Source of the DNA: Bradyrhizobium sp. LTSP885
Lineage (GTDB): Bacteria > Pseudomonadota > Alphaproteobacteria > Rhizobiales > Xanthobacteraceae
Assembly (NCBI RefSeq): GCF_000938305.1
Contig: NZ_JYMT01000038.1
Span: 175,910 to 239,909, forward strand
Direction: 5' to 3'
DNA length: 64,000 nt
Below are positions 9,242 through 17,669 of the stretch, one piece after another. A program made the translations under genes and the position numbers. The notes beneath the pieces are model-generated. The model saw nothing but the letters and a program-made list of their open reading frames with translations, was not told the DNA's origin and ran no database searches. The number at the start of each line of letters is the position of its first letter. Positions within the stretch are counted from its first letter, which is position 1.

Positions 9242-10444
9242 ATGAAATCGGGATTGTTGTCGGGATTTCTGGCCGCCGCCGCAGCGTGCAGCCTGTTGCT
9301 TGCGGTGCCGGCGCAGGCTGAAGGCGTCAAGATCGGTGTCCTCAACGATCAGTCCGGCGTTTACGCCGATTACGGTGGCAAATATTCCGTCGAAGCCGCC
9401 AGGATGGCGATCGAGGATTTCGGCGGCGAGGTGCTTGGCCAGAAGGTCGAGTTGGTCACCGCCGATCACCAGAACAAACCCGATCTCGCCTCTGCGATCG
9501 CGCGCCGCTGGTATGACGCCGATGGCGTCGACATGATCACCGAGCTGACGGCGTCGTCGGTGGCGCTGGCGGTCCAGGATCTGTCGAAGGAAAAGAAGAA
9601 GATCGACATCGTGGTCGCCGCGGCGACGTCGGCCATCACGGGCAGCGCCTGCTCGCCCTATGGCTTCCACTGGGCATTCGACACCCATGCGCTTGCAGTC
9701 GGCACCGGCGGCGCGCTGGTGAAGGCGGGCGGCGATACGTGGTTCTTCCTCACCGCCGACTATGCGTTCGGCTACGCGCTGGAAAAGGACACCAGCGAAA
9801 TCGTCACAGCCGCCGGCGGCAAGGTGCTCGGATCGGTCCGTGTGCCGCTGAACTCGTCGGACTTCTCCTCCTTCCTGCTGCAGGCGCAGAGCTCGAAGGC
9901 GAAGATCGTCGGCCTCGCCAATGCCGGCCAGGACACCACCAACTCGATCAAGCAGGCCGCCGAATTCGGCATCGTCAAGCAGGGCCAGAAGCTCGCCGGC
10001 CTGCTGATGACGCTCGCCGAGGTTCACGGACTCGGGCTCGAGGCGGCGCAGGGTCTGGTGCTGACCGAGGGGTTCTATTGGGACCATGACGACAAGAGCC
10101 GCGCCTTCTCCGAGCGCTTCTTCAAGCGCACCGGGCGGATGCCGAGCATGATCCATGCCGGCACCTATTCGGCGACGCTGAGCTATCTGAAGGCGGTGAA
10201 GGCCGCCGGTACCAAGGACACCGAAGCGGTGACCAGGAAGCTGAAGGAACTGCCGGTCGACGACGCCTTCGCGCAGGGCAAGGTGCTGGAGAACGGCCGT
10301 ATGGTGCACGACATGTATCTGTTCGAGGTCAAGAAGCCCTCGGAGTCGAAGAAGCCGTTTGATTACTACAAGCAGCTCGCCGTGATACCCGGCGATCAGG
10401 CTTTTCCCAGCGCCAAGGACAGCGGCTGTCCGCTGACGAAGTGA
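9242..10444 (+). CDS. ABC transporter substrate-binding protein, branched-chain amino acid/amide type
   Basis: This 400-residue periplasmic binding protein belongs to the LivK-like (peripla_BP_6) family. A Sec signal peptide of about 26 residues ends at AQAEG. The mature start VKIGVLNDQSGVYADYGGKY is the family hallmark, and VELVTADHQNKPDLA and FYWDHDDKSRAFSERFF also fit. GGGAGA precedes the ATG. No LivH, M, G or F gene lies next to it, so it is an orphan binding protein or pairs with a permease encoded elsewhere. The ligand cannot be read from sequence; related rhizobial proteins bind amino acids, amides or aromatic acids. Confidence 0.88.
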   Translation: MKSGLLSGFLAAAAACSLLLAVPAQAEGVKIGVLNDQSGVYADYGGKYSVEAARMAIEDFGGEVLGQKVELVTADHQNKPDLASAIARRWYDADGVDMITELTASSVALAVQDLSKEKKKIDIVVAAATSAITGSACSPYGFHWAFDTHALAVGTGGALVKAGGDTWFFLTADYAFGYALEKDTSEIVTAAGGKVLGSVRVPLNSSDFSSFLLQAQSSKAKIVGLANAGQDTTNSIKQAAEFGIVKQGQKLAGLLMTLAEVHGLGLEAAQGLVLTEGFYWDHDDKSRAFSERFFKRTGRMPSMIHAGTYSATLSYLKAVKAAGTKDTEAVTRKLKELPVDDAFAQGKVLENGRMVHDMYLFEVKKPSESKKPFDYYKQLAVIPGDQAFPSAKDSGCPLTK

Positions 10445-10483
10445 GGCGTGGCTAACGTCACGCGAAGCTCGTGACCCAACACA

Positions 10484-10610
10484 GCTGTCGTCCCTGCGAA
10501 AGCAGGGACCCATAACCACCGAACTTAGTTGCTGCGTCGGGCTGGGGATCCAGCCTTCGCAAAACTGAATCCTGTGGCTATGGGTCCCGGGTCAAGCCCG
10601 GGACGACAGC
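10484..10610. repeat. Extragenic palindromic repeat, GTCGTCCC family
   Basis: GCTGTCGTCCCTGC at the left is mirrored by CGGGACGACAGC at the right; GGGACCCATAACCACC appears in one arm and CTATGGGTCCC in the other. It lies between the binding-protein gene and the convergent MAPEG gene. A related copy is at 31470. Confidence 0.75.
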
Positions 10611-10634
10611 GAGTGTGCGGCGGCTACCGAGCGC

Positions 10635-11024
10635 TCAATGCACCAACCGCCATACCGCGCCGCCGATCGCCCCGATCCACAGCACCACGACCGCCAGTCC
10701 CTGGATGGCGAATCCCCTGCCACGCTTTGCCACCGCCTCGCGATAGCCGATGAAGTAGACGATGCGGCCGATGATCCAGATCGCGCCGAGTGCCGCCGCG
10801 GCAGCATCGCCAACGTAGATCGCGAACAGCCAGAGTGACGGCAGGAAGGCCGGCATCCATTCGAGCGTGTTCATCTGGATGCGGTAGATGCGCTCGAAAT
10901 CCGGATTGCCCGTGGTCGCCGGCAGCTTGACGCCGTAACGCACGCGGGCGCGCGACACCTCGGTCGAGGTGTACAGATAAAATGCGATGGCAAGGCAGGT
11001 GATGATGGCCGTGTAGTGATACAT
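10635..11024 (-). CDS. MAPEG-family membrane protein
   Basis: This 129-residue protein has about four hydrophobic helices: YTAIITCLAIAFYLYT, the segment from MPAFLPSLWLFAIYV to AAAALGAIWIIGRIVY, and a C-terminal AVVVLWIGAIGGAVW. The pattern NPDFERIYRIQMNTLEWMP is characteristic of the MAPEG superfamily (membrane-associated eicosanoid and glutathione metabolism), which includes microsomal glutathione transferases. The glutathione link is family knowledge; no substrate can be assigned to the bacterial member. The gene lies 21 bp downstream of the lipocalin gene on the same strand and could be the last gene of that operon. Confidence 0.85.
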   Translation of the reverse strand: MYHYTAIITCLAIAFYLYTSTEVSRARVRYGVKLPATTGNPDFERIYRIQMNTLEWMPAFLPSLWLFAIYVGDAAAAALGAIWIIGRIVYFIGYREAVAKRGRGFAIQGLAVVVLWIGAIGGAVWRLVH

Positions 11025-11045
11025 CTCAGGCGTCCCTCATTGTTC

Positions 11046-12140
11046 TTAGTATCCCGTCATCTCAAGATAGCCAATTCCGGCATGGCTGCCTGAAAAGCGG
11101 ATCGGGCCCTCCCAATAGGGAAGGCTGGTGCCCATCCAGCTCTTCGGATTGAGCGGGGTAGTCTCGATGGCAAGGCCGCGCGCAGGCAGGTTCACGCGCC
11201 AAGAGGTCGGCAGGTCGCGGCCATCGATCTCGGTGGTGGCCGTTGGGGTGATGCTGTTGCCGGCGGCGGCGATCTCGGTCGAGCGGCCGTCCGGCGTGAT
11301 CCAGTTGCCGAACAGGTTTTCCCGGCCGTCTGTCTGGCGCAGCCGGTACAGCATCAGCTTTTCGTCGTTGGGCAGATGCAGCGAGAACCAGTCCCAGCCG
11401 GTCTGGTCGGGCGCCAGCGGTTGGCTGCTCCATTCGCGGTCCATCCAGGCGCGGCCCGTGACCTCGACCGGCTTGTCGTCGATGGTGATGCGGCCGGACG
11501 CCGCGAAGAACGGCTGGCTGTAATAATAGGACGCCTGTCCGCGATCGGATTTGCGGCTGTAGCCATGGTCGCCCTGCAGCACTAGCGAGCGATCGGCCGT
11601 CAAGCGCAGCGCGTAGCTGAAATCGGCGGCCGAGGCCTTTAGCTCAAGGGGCGCGACGGTTGCTGCGTTGAATGGGTCGGCGGCGGCACGCATCTCCCAG
11701 GCGTCGATCCAGGCGTGCAACGGCGCGGCTTCGACGCCGGCCTGACCGACGCCGCCACGCGACAGCGTCTCACCAACGCGATGCGTGGCGGCGCTGGTGA
11801 CGGCGGCGTGCCCCATCCACACTTGCTGATTGGCCCAACCTTCGACGGCTGCGCCCGGCTTCATCGCCTGGCGGAACAGCGTCCACTGCGCGCCATAGGC
11901 TGTGCCATTGGTGTCGGCAAGATTCGCGGTCACGTACCACCACTCGATCCGGAAGTCCGGATGTGGACCGTGATCGGGCGGAAACACGAGTTGCCTGCCC
12001 GGCGTGACCGTCGCAAATCCCTCGGCGCTCTCGCCGAGGCCGGCAAAGCCCTGCGCGAAGCTTCTCCCGCCAAGAGCAAGCGCCAACGCGCCGCCGGCAA
12101 AGCCGCGGCGCGTCATGAGGGCGCTAGCGCTCATTCGCAA
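11046..12140 (-). CDS. AttH/CrtC-like lipocalin-domain protein, ABC-system associated
   Basis: The 364-residue protein has a Tat-like N-terminus (TRRGFAGGALALALGG), suggesting export. It contains the family signatures DHGPHPDFRIEWWYVTANL and GRAWMDREWSSQPL seen in hydroxyneurosporene synthase/CrtC and AttH proteins, which share a double-lipocalin fold. It overlaps the 3' end of the upstream permease gene by 17 bp. In Agrobacterium, AttEFGH is an ABC system ending in such a protein. The order here (ATPase, permease, lipocalin) points to a lipid or hydrophobic-compound handling role rather than carotenoid synthesis, and no crt genes are near. An alternative ATG is at 12134. Confidence 0.82.
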   Translation of the reverse strand: MRMSASALMTRRGFAGGALALALGGRSFAQGFAGLGESAEGFATVTPGRQLVFPPDHGPHPDFRIEWWYVTANLADTNGTAYGAQWTLFRQAMKPGAAVEGWANQQVWMGHAAVTSAATHRVGETLSRGGVGQAGVEAAPLHAWIDAWEMRAAADPFNAATVAPLELKASAADFSYALRLTADRSLVLQGDHGYSRKSDRGQASYYYSQPFFAASGRITIDDKPVEVTGRAWMDREWSSQPLAPDQTGWDWFSLHLPNDEKLMLYRLRQTDGRENLFGNWITPDGRSTEIAAAGNSITPTATTEIDGRDLPTSWRVNLPARGLAIETTPLNPKSWMGTSLPYWEGPIRFSGSHAGIGYLEMTGY

Positions 12141-14583
12141 AAATCCTGATCAAATTGGCCGGCTGCATGCGCGCCAGTCTGGCGACCGGCAGAGCCGCCG
12201 CACAGAGCGCGGCGACAAGCGCCACCGCCAGCAGCTCGATCAGCTGCAGCGGGAACACGTGGAACGGCAGCCGCCAGCCGAACGCCTTGACGTTGACGAT
12301 CGCAAGCAGGCACCAGGCAACCAGCAGGCCGAGCGGCAGCGCGAACAGTGCGGTGATCAGTGCGACCGACATGGTCTTCAACAGCTCGAGCGCCGCGAGC
12401 CGCCGCCGCGTCAGGCCGATCGCCCACAGCGGAGCAAGCTGCGGCAGCCGTGAATTGGCGAGCGTGAGCAGGCTGGTCAGCAACGCGATGCCGGCGACGC
12501 CGAGCGTGAAGGCGTTGAGCGCGGCGGTCACCGAGAAGGTGCGGTTGAAGATCCGCTTCGACTCCGCCTTCATCGTCGCCTGGTCGGCGACGTTGCGGTC
12601 GTCGAGGCCGAATTTGTCCTGCAGCGCTGTGATCAGCGCCGGGATATTGTTCCGCGAAACGCGCAGGCCCATTCGCGTCAGCGGCGTTTGCGGGAATCGC
12701 CGCGTCAGCGCGGCGAAGTTGACCGCGATCTGGCCCTTGGGATTGCCGTAATCGGCATAGATGCCGACGATCTCGAGCGGCCAGTTTCCGCCGGGGGCCG
12801 GCACTTCGATCCGGTCGCCGAGGCTAAGCTTCATCCGCCGCGACAGCTGCTCGCTGACCAGACAAGTATCACCAGGGCGCAGCCTGACCCATGCGTTCGG
12901 AGCCTGCTCGAGCAACGGCCAACTGTCGCGATAGGTCGCGTGATCAGGCAGGCCGAGCACCTCGATCGGTGTATCAGCGAATTGCGTGTCGGCGCGGCCG
13001 CCGGGCAGGATTGCCTCGACCTCGGGACGGTCGCGCAGCCACGCCTTGATTTGCGTGGCCTGCGTGTCGCTTGCGGCACTGACATAGACGTCGGCCGCAA
13101 GCCTGCCGTCGAGCCAGACCAGGAAGGTGCGGCTAAAGCTGTCCACCATGGTGCCAACGCCGACATTGACCGCGAGCGCGAGCAACAGCGCCATCAGCGC
13201 CAGCGACAGTCCCGAGAGTTGCTGCCGGCTGTCGGCCCAGAACCAGATGCCGACCGGTTGTCGCGCGCTGCGTTCGCCGAGCGCCAGCGCAATATTCAGG
13301 ATCATCGGCAAGATCAGCGCGGCGCCCAGCATGATCGCGGCGAGCACGGCAAAGCCTGCGATCAGGGAATCGCCGAACCAGATCAGGCCTGCGGCCACCG
13401 CGAAGACCGCGATTGCTGCCGCGCTCTGGAACTTGAGCCAGCGCCGCTGCGCCTGCTGCCAGGCCTGCGGCTGCGCCGTCGTCAATACCGGCATCCGGAT
13501 CGCCTTGGTCAGGCTCACGGCGGCCGCGGCGAGCGCGCCCGCAATGCTGATGACGATTCCGGCGAGCCACCATGCGGGCTTGAGCGAAAGCTGGCCGGGG
13601 ATTTGCGCCCCATAGAGCCCGCGCAGCGAGGCGGCGACGTCGGGCAGCAAGGCTGCCGCAATGACATAGCCGCAGACCAGGCCGACCAAGCCGGCGACCA
13701 GCGCCAGCGACACCAGCTCGATGACCAGCACGGTGTTGAGCATCCGCGCCGAGACGCCGCAGGCGCGCAACGTGCGCAGCATCGGCAGCCGCTGCTCGAA
13801 GGCAAGGCCAATCGCCGAGTTGACGATGAACAGGCCGACAAAGAACGACAGCAGGCCGAACGCGGTGAGGTTGAGATGGAAACTGTCGGTGAGACGTTCG
13901 AGATCGCTCTCCGCGCTCGGCTCGACCAGGCGGAGCTTGTTGCCGGCGACAGCGTCCAGTGATGTCCGCGGTGCTTTCGATTTGCCGACCAACAGCCGCG
14001 ACACCTGGTCCGGCAGCTTCAGGATGGTTTGCGCAATTCCGATATCGACGACGAGCACGCCGGGTGCAAGCTCCGGCTGCACGCGCAGTGGCGGCAACGC
14101 GACGCCGTTGGCCTGCGGCCTTGCGCCTTCGCCGAGCGCGAGATCGCGCAGCGTCTCCGGCGCCACCAGCATCTCGCCGGGCGGCGTGACGAAGGATTGC
14201 AGGCTGCCGCGCGCGACCGCCGGCGCGCTGCCGACCTCGGCGGGCAAGGTCACCGGCTCGACGCCGAGCAGGCGGTAGCTGCGCCCGTCGATCTGGATGC
14301 GGCCCTCGAGCATCGGCGACACCGGCCAGCCGGCGCGCCGCAAATCGACGAACAGTTTTTGCGGGAACGTCGCGCTGTCATTGCTCACCAGCATCGCGGT
14401 GCGCGAACCGCCGAAGGTGGCGGCGGCGCGGTCATAGGCGGTGCGGGCCTGCTGGTTCAGCGCCTGCACGCCGCTCCACAGCGCGGTGGCCGAGATCAGC
14501 CCGATCAAGAGTGTGGCGAGCTGCATCGGATGCCGCCGCCAGTGGCTGAGCAGCACGGCGAGGACCCAAACGGCGCGTCTCAC
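12124..14583 (-). CDS. ABC transporter permease, double FtsX-domain type
   Basis: At 819 residues it is twice the length of a simple FtsX/MacB permease. An N-terminal helix (residues 15-40) is followed by a periplasmic domain. A helix block near residues 230-370 contains LTAFGLLSFFVGLFIVNSAIGLAFEQRLPMLR split over helix and loop. Further helices span 390-480, then a second periplasmic domain and a final FtsX block (AALNAFTLGVAGIALLTSL, ALFALPLGLLVAWCLL, ELLAVALVAALCAAA). It overlaps the ATPase gene by 4 bp (ATGA) and the lipocalin gene by 17 bp, so the three are one operon. It corresponds to AttF plus AttG fused, as in LolCE/YbbP-like large permeases. Confidence 0.9.
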   Translation of the reverse strand: MRRAVWVLAVLLSHWRRHPMQLATLLIGLISATALWSGVQALNQQARTAYDRAAATFGGSRTAMLVSNDSATFPQKLFVDLRRAGWPVSPMLEGRIQIDGRSYRLLGVEPVTLPAEVGSAPAVARGSLQSFVTPPGEMLVAPETLRDLALGEGARPQANGVALPPLRVQPELAPGVLVVDIGIAQTILKLPDQVSRLLVGKSKAPRTSLDAVAGNKLRLVEPSAESDLERLTDSFHLNLTAFGLLSFFVGLFIVNSAIGLAFEQRLPMLRTLRACGVSARMLNTVLVIELVSLALVAGLVGLVCGYVIAAALLPDVAASLRGLYGAQIPGQLSLKPAWWLAGIVISIAGALAAAAVSLTKAIRMPVLTTAQPQAWQQAQRRWLKFQSAAAIAVFAVAAGLIWFGDSLIAGFAVLAAIMLGAALILPMILNIALALGERSARQPVGIWFWADSRQQLSGLSLALMALLLALAVNVGVGTMVDSFSRTFLVWLDGRLAADVYVSAASDTQATQIKAWLRDRPEVEAILPGGRADTQFADTPIEVLGLPDHATYRDSWPLLEQAPNAWVRLRPGDTCLVSEQLSRRMKLSLGDRIEVPAPGGNWPLEIVGIYADYGNPKGQIAVNFAALTRRFPQTPLTRMGLRVSRNNIPALITALQDKFGLDDRNVADQATMKAESKRIFNRTFSVTAALNAFTLGVAGIALLTSLLTLANSRLPQLAPLWAIGLTRRRLAALELLKTMSVALITALFALPLGLLVAWCLLAIVNVKAFGWRLPFHVFPLQLIELLAVALVAALCAAALPVARLARMQPANLIRIFANER

Positions 14584-15233
14584 GCGATCACCCCGGCATG
14601 CAAATTGACCCGGCGGTCGAGCGTCGCGGCCAGCCGCGCGCTGTGGGTGACCATCAGAAAGCCGCAGCCGGTGCGAACAACCAGATCGCGCGCGAGCCGC
14701 AGCACCTCGTCGGCGGTGTCCTCGTCGAGATTGCCGGTCGGCTCATCCGCCAGCAACAACAGCGGCTTCGGCGCCAGTGCGCGGCCGATCGCGACGCGCT
14801 GCTGCTGGCCGCCGGACAATTGCTCGGGATAGCGCTTCAGCAGCGGGGCGAGGCCGAGCCGGTCGACCAATTCGTCATGCCATGCCGGATCGTGCCGGCC
14901 GGCGATGCGCGACTGGAAGATGAGATTGTCTGATACCGTCAGGCTCGGGATCAGGTTGAATTGCTGAAACACAAGGCCGAGCCGGTCACGGCGCAATTCG
15001 GCGCGGCCGGCGTCGCTCAGCTTGGAGACCAGCGTGTCGGCGAGCCTGATTTCGCCACTGTCGGCGGCGTCGAGGCCTGCAATCAGATGCAGCAGCGTGC
15101 TCTTGCCGCTGCCGGATTCGCCTGTCAGCGCCACGCTCTCGCTCGCTCCGAGGGCAAGATCGACGCCGCGCAGCACGGCGACATTTTCGCTCGCCGTTCG
15201 GTAGCTTTTGGTCAGGCCGGTGACGCGGAGCAC
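14580..15233 (-). CDS. ABC transporter ATP-binding protein (LolD/MacB/AttE-like)
   Basis: This 217-residue ATPase carries Walker A GESGSGKSTLL near residues 38-46, signature LSGGQQQRVAIGRAL, Walker B LLLLADEPTGNLD and the H-loop MVTHS. It begins with a GTG at 15233. It is the first gene of the ATPase/permease/lipocalin operon and overlaps the permease by 4 bp. The subfamily (LolD/FtsE-like) usually powers lipoprotein or lipid extraction rather than solute import. Confidence 0.93.
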   Translation of the reverse strand: MLRVTGLTKSYRTASENVAVLRGVDLALGASESVALTGESGSGKSTLLHLIAGLDAADSGEIRLADTLVSKLSDAGRAELRRDRLGLVFQQFNLIPSLTVSDNLIFQSRIAGRHDPAWHDELVDRLGLAPLLKRYPEQLSGGQQQRVAIGRALAPKPLLLLADEPTGNLDEDTADEVLRLARDLVVRTGCGFLMVTHSARLAATLDRRVNLHAGVIA

Positions 15234-15269
15234 GGCGGTGGTCTGGTCAGGCGAAGCGATGGCCGGGCC

Positions 15270-16031
15270 TCACTGTGGCTTCTGGTACTTCAGGACGAAT
15301 TCGTCGATCGGTACCGGCGCCTTGAAGACGGGAATGTCCCTGGGGTCTTCCGCATGATGCAGGAAATCGCCCTCGGCGACCAGCTTGAAGCCGGCGGCCT
15401 CGACCTCTTGGCGGAGCGTGCTCTCCTCGATCCGGTGCAGCGTTTTGGCGACGCTGGTGCCTTCGCCTGATTTGGCGGAGTGGTCCGCGATGACGAGGAA
15501 GCCGCCGGGCTTCAGCGCGGCGAACATCTTCTTGTTCATCGCGGCGCGATCGACCTCCATGTAAGTGATGTCGTGATAGGCGAAGAAGAAGGTGATCATG
15601 TCGAGGTTCGTCGCCTCTGGCGGGATCGGGTCGTCGAAGTTGCGCACCACATGCACAACGTTCTTCATGGCCGGCTTCTGCGCGCGGGTATCGAACTTGT
15701 CCTTGACAAAGCGCTCGATCACGGCGGCCGAGTCCTGCGCGTAGACCTTGCCCGAGGGGCCGACGGTGCGTGCCAGCAATTCGGTGCTGTAGCCGGCGTT
15801 GGCTTCCATGTCGAGGATCGTCATGCCCGGCTTGACGCCGGCAAAGGCCAGCATCTTGGCGGGCTGGCGTCGCTGATCGGCCTGGCGGTCGGCATCGCTG
15901 CGGTCGGGCGCGGCGACGATCGCAGCATAGTCCGGAGCAGCGGCGTCTTGCGCGCGGGCACTCTGTACGACGAGCAGTGCGACGGCCGCGAGCGCGGTCC
16001 CCATAGCCATGCGACGACTGGATCTGTTCAT
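15270..16031 (-). CDS. Exported class I SAM-dependent methyltransferase (COG4798-like)
   Basis: The start at 16031 (ATG, GGGG upstream) gives 253 residues. A clear signal peptide (MAMGTALAAVALLVVQSARAQ) precedes a Rossmann methyltransferase domain whose motif I is ILDMEANAGYSTELLA. Later segments are VYAQDSAAVIERF, NLDMITFFFAYHDI and LKPGGFLVIADHSA. The family of predicted periplasmic methyltransferases is known but not biochemically clear; an SAM-dependent enzyme outside the cytoplasm is puzzling. The reading frame stays open further upstream to 16658, but that part is antisense to the MFS gene and lacks the family N-terminus. The gene ends 36 bp before the ABC operon and may be cotranscribed with it. 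Confidence 0.85.
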   Translation of the reverse strand: MNRSSRRMAMGTALAAVALLVVQSARAQDAAAPDYAAIVAAPDRSDADRQADQRRQPAKMLAFAGVKPGMTILDMEANAGYSTELLARTVGPSGKVYAQDSAAVIERFVKDKFDTRAQKPAMKNVVHVVRNFDDPIPPEATNLDMITFFFAYHDITYMEVDRAAMNKKMFAALKPGGFLVIADHSAKSGEGTSVAKTLHRIEESTLRQEVEAAGFKLVAEGDFLHHAEDPRDIPVFKAPVPIDEFVLKYQKPQ

Positions 16032-16277
16032 GAAAATACCCCGGACTTTGACTGTTCCGAGCATAGCAGCCGGGCCATGCCAGATCACCGTTTCAATGAC
16101 GGCGCGACGCGATCGTGATCGGTCGCCGCGGGCGCAAAACCGTGGCCCGGAATTCCGTGGCGAAAGCCGCCGGCCCCCGCGGAAATGCGGTGTTGCCTTG
16201 CGCAGCGAGGCGTGGCTAGCATCTCCGGCAGGGGCCGATCTTACAGAGCCGAAAGACGAAACGACGGGGAGCCAGAC

Positions 16278-17564
16278 ATGACGACGCAACCGACGTCCGG
16301 GGACACGCCCAAAGGCGCCTGGACCATCACCTTCCTGCTGTTCCTGTACATGGTGGTGAACTTCGCGGACAAGATCGTGGTCGGGCTCGCGGGCGTGCCG
16401 ATCAAGACCGAACTCGGCCTCACCCAGGAGCAGTTCGGCACCCTCGGAGCCTCCTTCTTCCTGCTGTTTGCGATCTCCGGGGTCGTGGTGGGGTTCATCG
16501 TCAACAGCGTGCAGACGCGCTGGGTGCTGCTGGTCCTCGCGGTGATCTGGGCGCTGGCGCAGTTTCCGATGATCGGCAGCGTGAGCTTCGCGACGCTGCT
16601 GATCTGCCGCATCGCCCTCGGTGCCGGCGAGGGGCCAGCATTCTCGGTCGCCGCACACGCGATCTACAAATGGTTCCCAGACGAGAAGCGCACGCTACCG
16701 ACAGCGATCCTGTCGCAGGGCTCGGCGTTCGGCGTGATCCTCGCGGTGCCCGCGCTGAACTGGATCATCGTCAATCACAGCTGGCATCACGCCTTCGGCG
16801 CGCTCGGCATCGTCGGCTTGCTGTGGGCCGTCGCCTGGTTCGCGCTCGGCAAGGAAGGTCCGCTGGTGCCGACTGCTGCGGTCGCTGCCAGCGAGACGAA
16901 GATTCCCTATTGGAAGCTTTTGACCTCGCGCACCTTCGTCGGCTGCGTGATTTCGACCTTCGGCGCCTATTGGGCGCTGTCGCTCGGCCTCACCTGGTTC
17001 ACGTCCTTCATCATCGAGGGTCTGGGTTTCTCACAGCAGCAGGCTGGATTCGTCTCGATCCTGCCCTGGATCTTCGGCGCGACCATCGTGCTCCTCACGG
17101 GATGGATCTCGCAGCTAATGTTGGCGCGCGGCTTCACCACCCGCGGCGCGCGCGGCGTGCTCGGTTCGGTGCCACTGATTATCGGCGGCTGCATTCTTGC
17201 AACGCTGCCCTATGTCGCGCCCGGTGGATTGATGATCGCGCTGCTGGTGATCGGCTCCGGCCTGTGCGGTTCGATCTATGTGGTCTGCCCGCCGATGCTC
17301 GGCGAGTTCACGCCGGTGTCGCAGCGCGGCGCGGTCATCGCGATTTACGGAGCGCTCTACACGATCTCAGGCCTGCTCGCGCCGATGGTGATGGGAAACG
17401 TGATCCAGCATGCCGGAACACCGATGGCCGGCTACATGACCGGCTTCTCCATCAACGCCGCCATCATGGCCTGCTCGGGTGTGATCGGCCTGCTGCTGCT
17501 GTGGCCCAACACCGAGCGGGCGCGGCTGACCGGCGAACCTGCCGTGCAGCCGAAATTCGCGTAG
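16278..17564 (+). CDS. MFS transporter, anion:cation symporter-like
   Basis: The ATG at 16278 follows GGGGAGCC; the frame is open earlier but the MFS N-terminus begins here. The protein has 428 residues and about 12 helices: first helix WTITFLLFLYMVVNFADKIVVG, a loop after helix 2 with VGFIVNSVQTRW, and a central loop containing ETKIPYWKLL. The helix-4 region CRIALGAGEGPAFSVAAHAIYKWFP is typical of the ACS family (phthalate, glucarate and similar organic anions). The substrate is unknown. It is divergent from the methyltransferase gene. Confidence 0.88.
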   Translation: MTTQPTSGDTPKGAWTITFLLFLYMVVNFADKIVVGLAGVPIKTELGLTQEQFGTLGASFFLLFAISGVVVGFIVNSVQTRWVLLVLAVIWALAQFPMIGSVSFATLLICRIALGAGEGPAFSVAAHAIYKWFPDEKRTLPTAILSQGSAFGVILAVPALNWIIVNHSWHHAFGALGIVGLLWAVAWFALGKEGPLVPTAAVAASETKIPYWKLLTSRTFVGCVISTFGAYWALSLGLTWFTSFIIEGLGFSQQQAGFVSILPWIFGATIVLLTGWISQLMLARGFTTRGARGVLGSVPLIIGGCILATLPYVAPGGLMIALLVIGSGLCGSIYVVCPPMLGEFTPVSQRGAVIAIYGALYTISGLLAPMVMGNVIQHAGTPMAGYMTGFSINAAIMACSGVIGLLLLWPNTERARLTGEPAVQPKFA

Positions 17565-17573
17565 GACAGGCCT

Positions 17574-17590
17574 CGACCGGGAGCCGGTCG
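17574..17590 (+). terminator. Short GC hairpin after the MFS gene
   Basis: CGACCGG-GAG-CCGGTCG forms a perfect 7-bp stem with a 3-nt loop, 10 bp after the MFS stop. No strong T-run follows (GGGTCGACTTT), so termination is only possible. Confidence 0.35.
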
Positions 17591-17669
17591 GGGTCGACTT
17601 TGCCGGCGGCGAGACCCGAGATAGCTTGCGCTGACCTCGACCAGTCGATCTCCTTGGGGAACGATCAAC

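Noticed and set aside
16032..16658. N-terminal extension of the methyltransferase frame
   Set aside because: It overlaps the MFS gene antisense, lacks homology, and precedes a clean signal peptide start at 16031.
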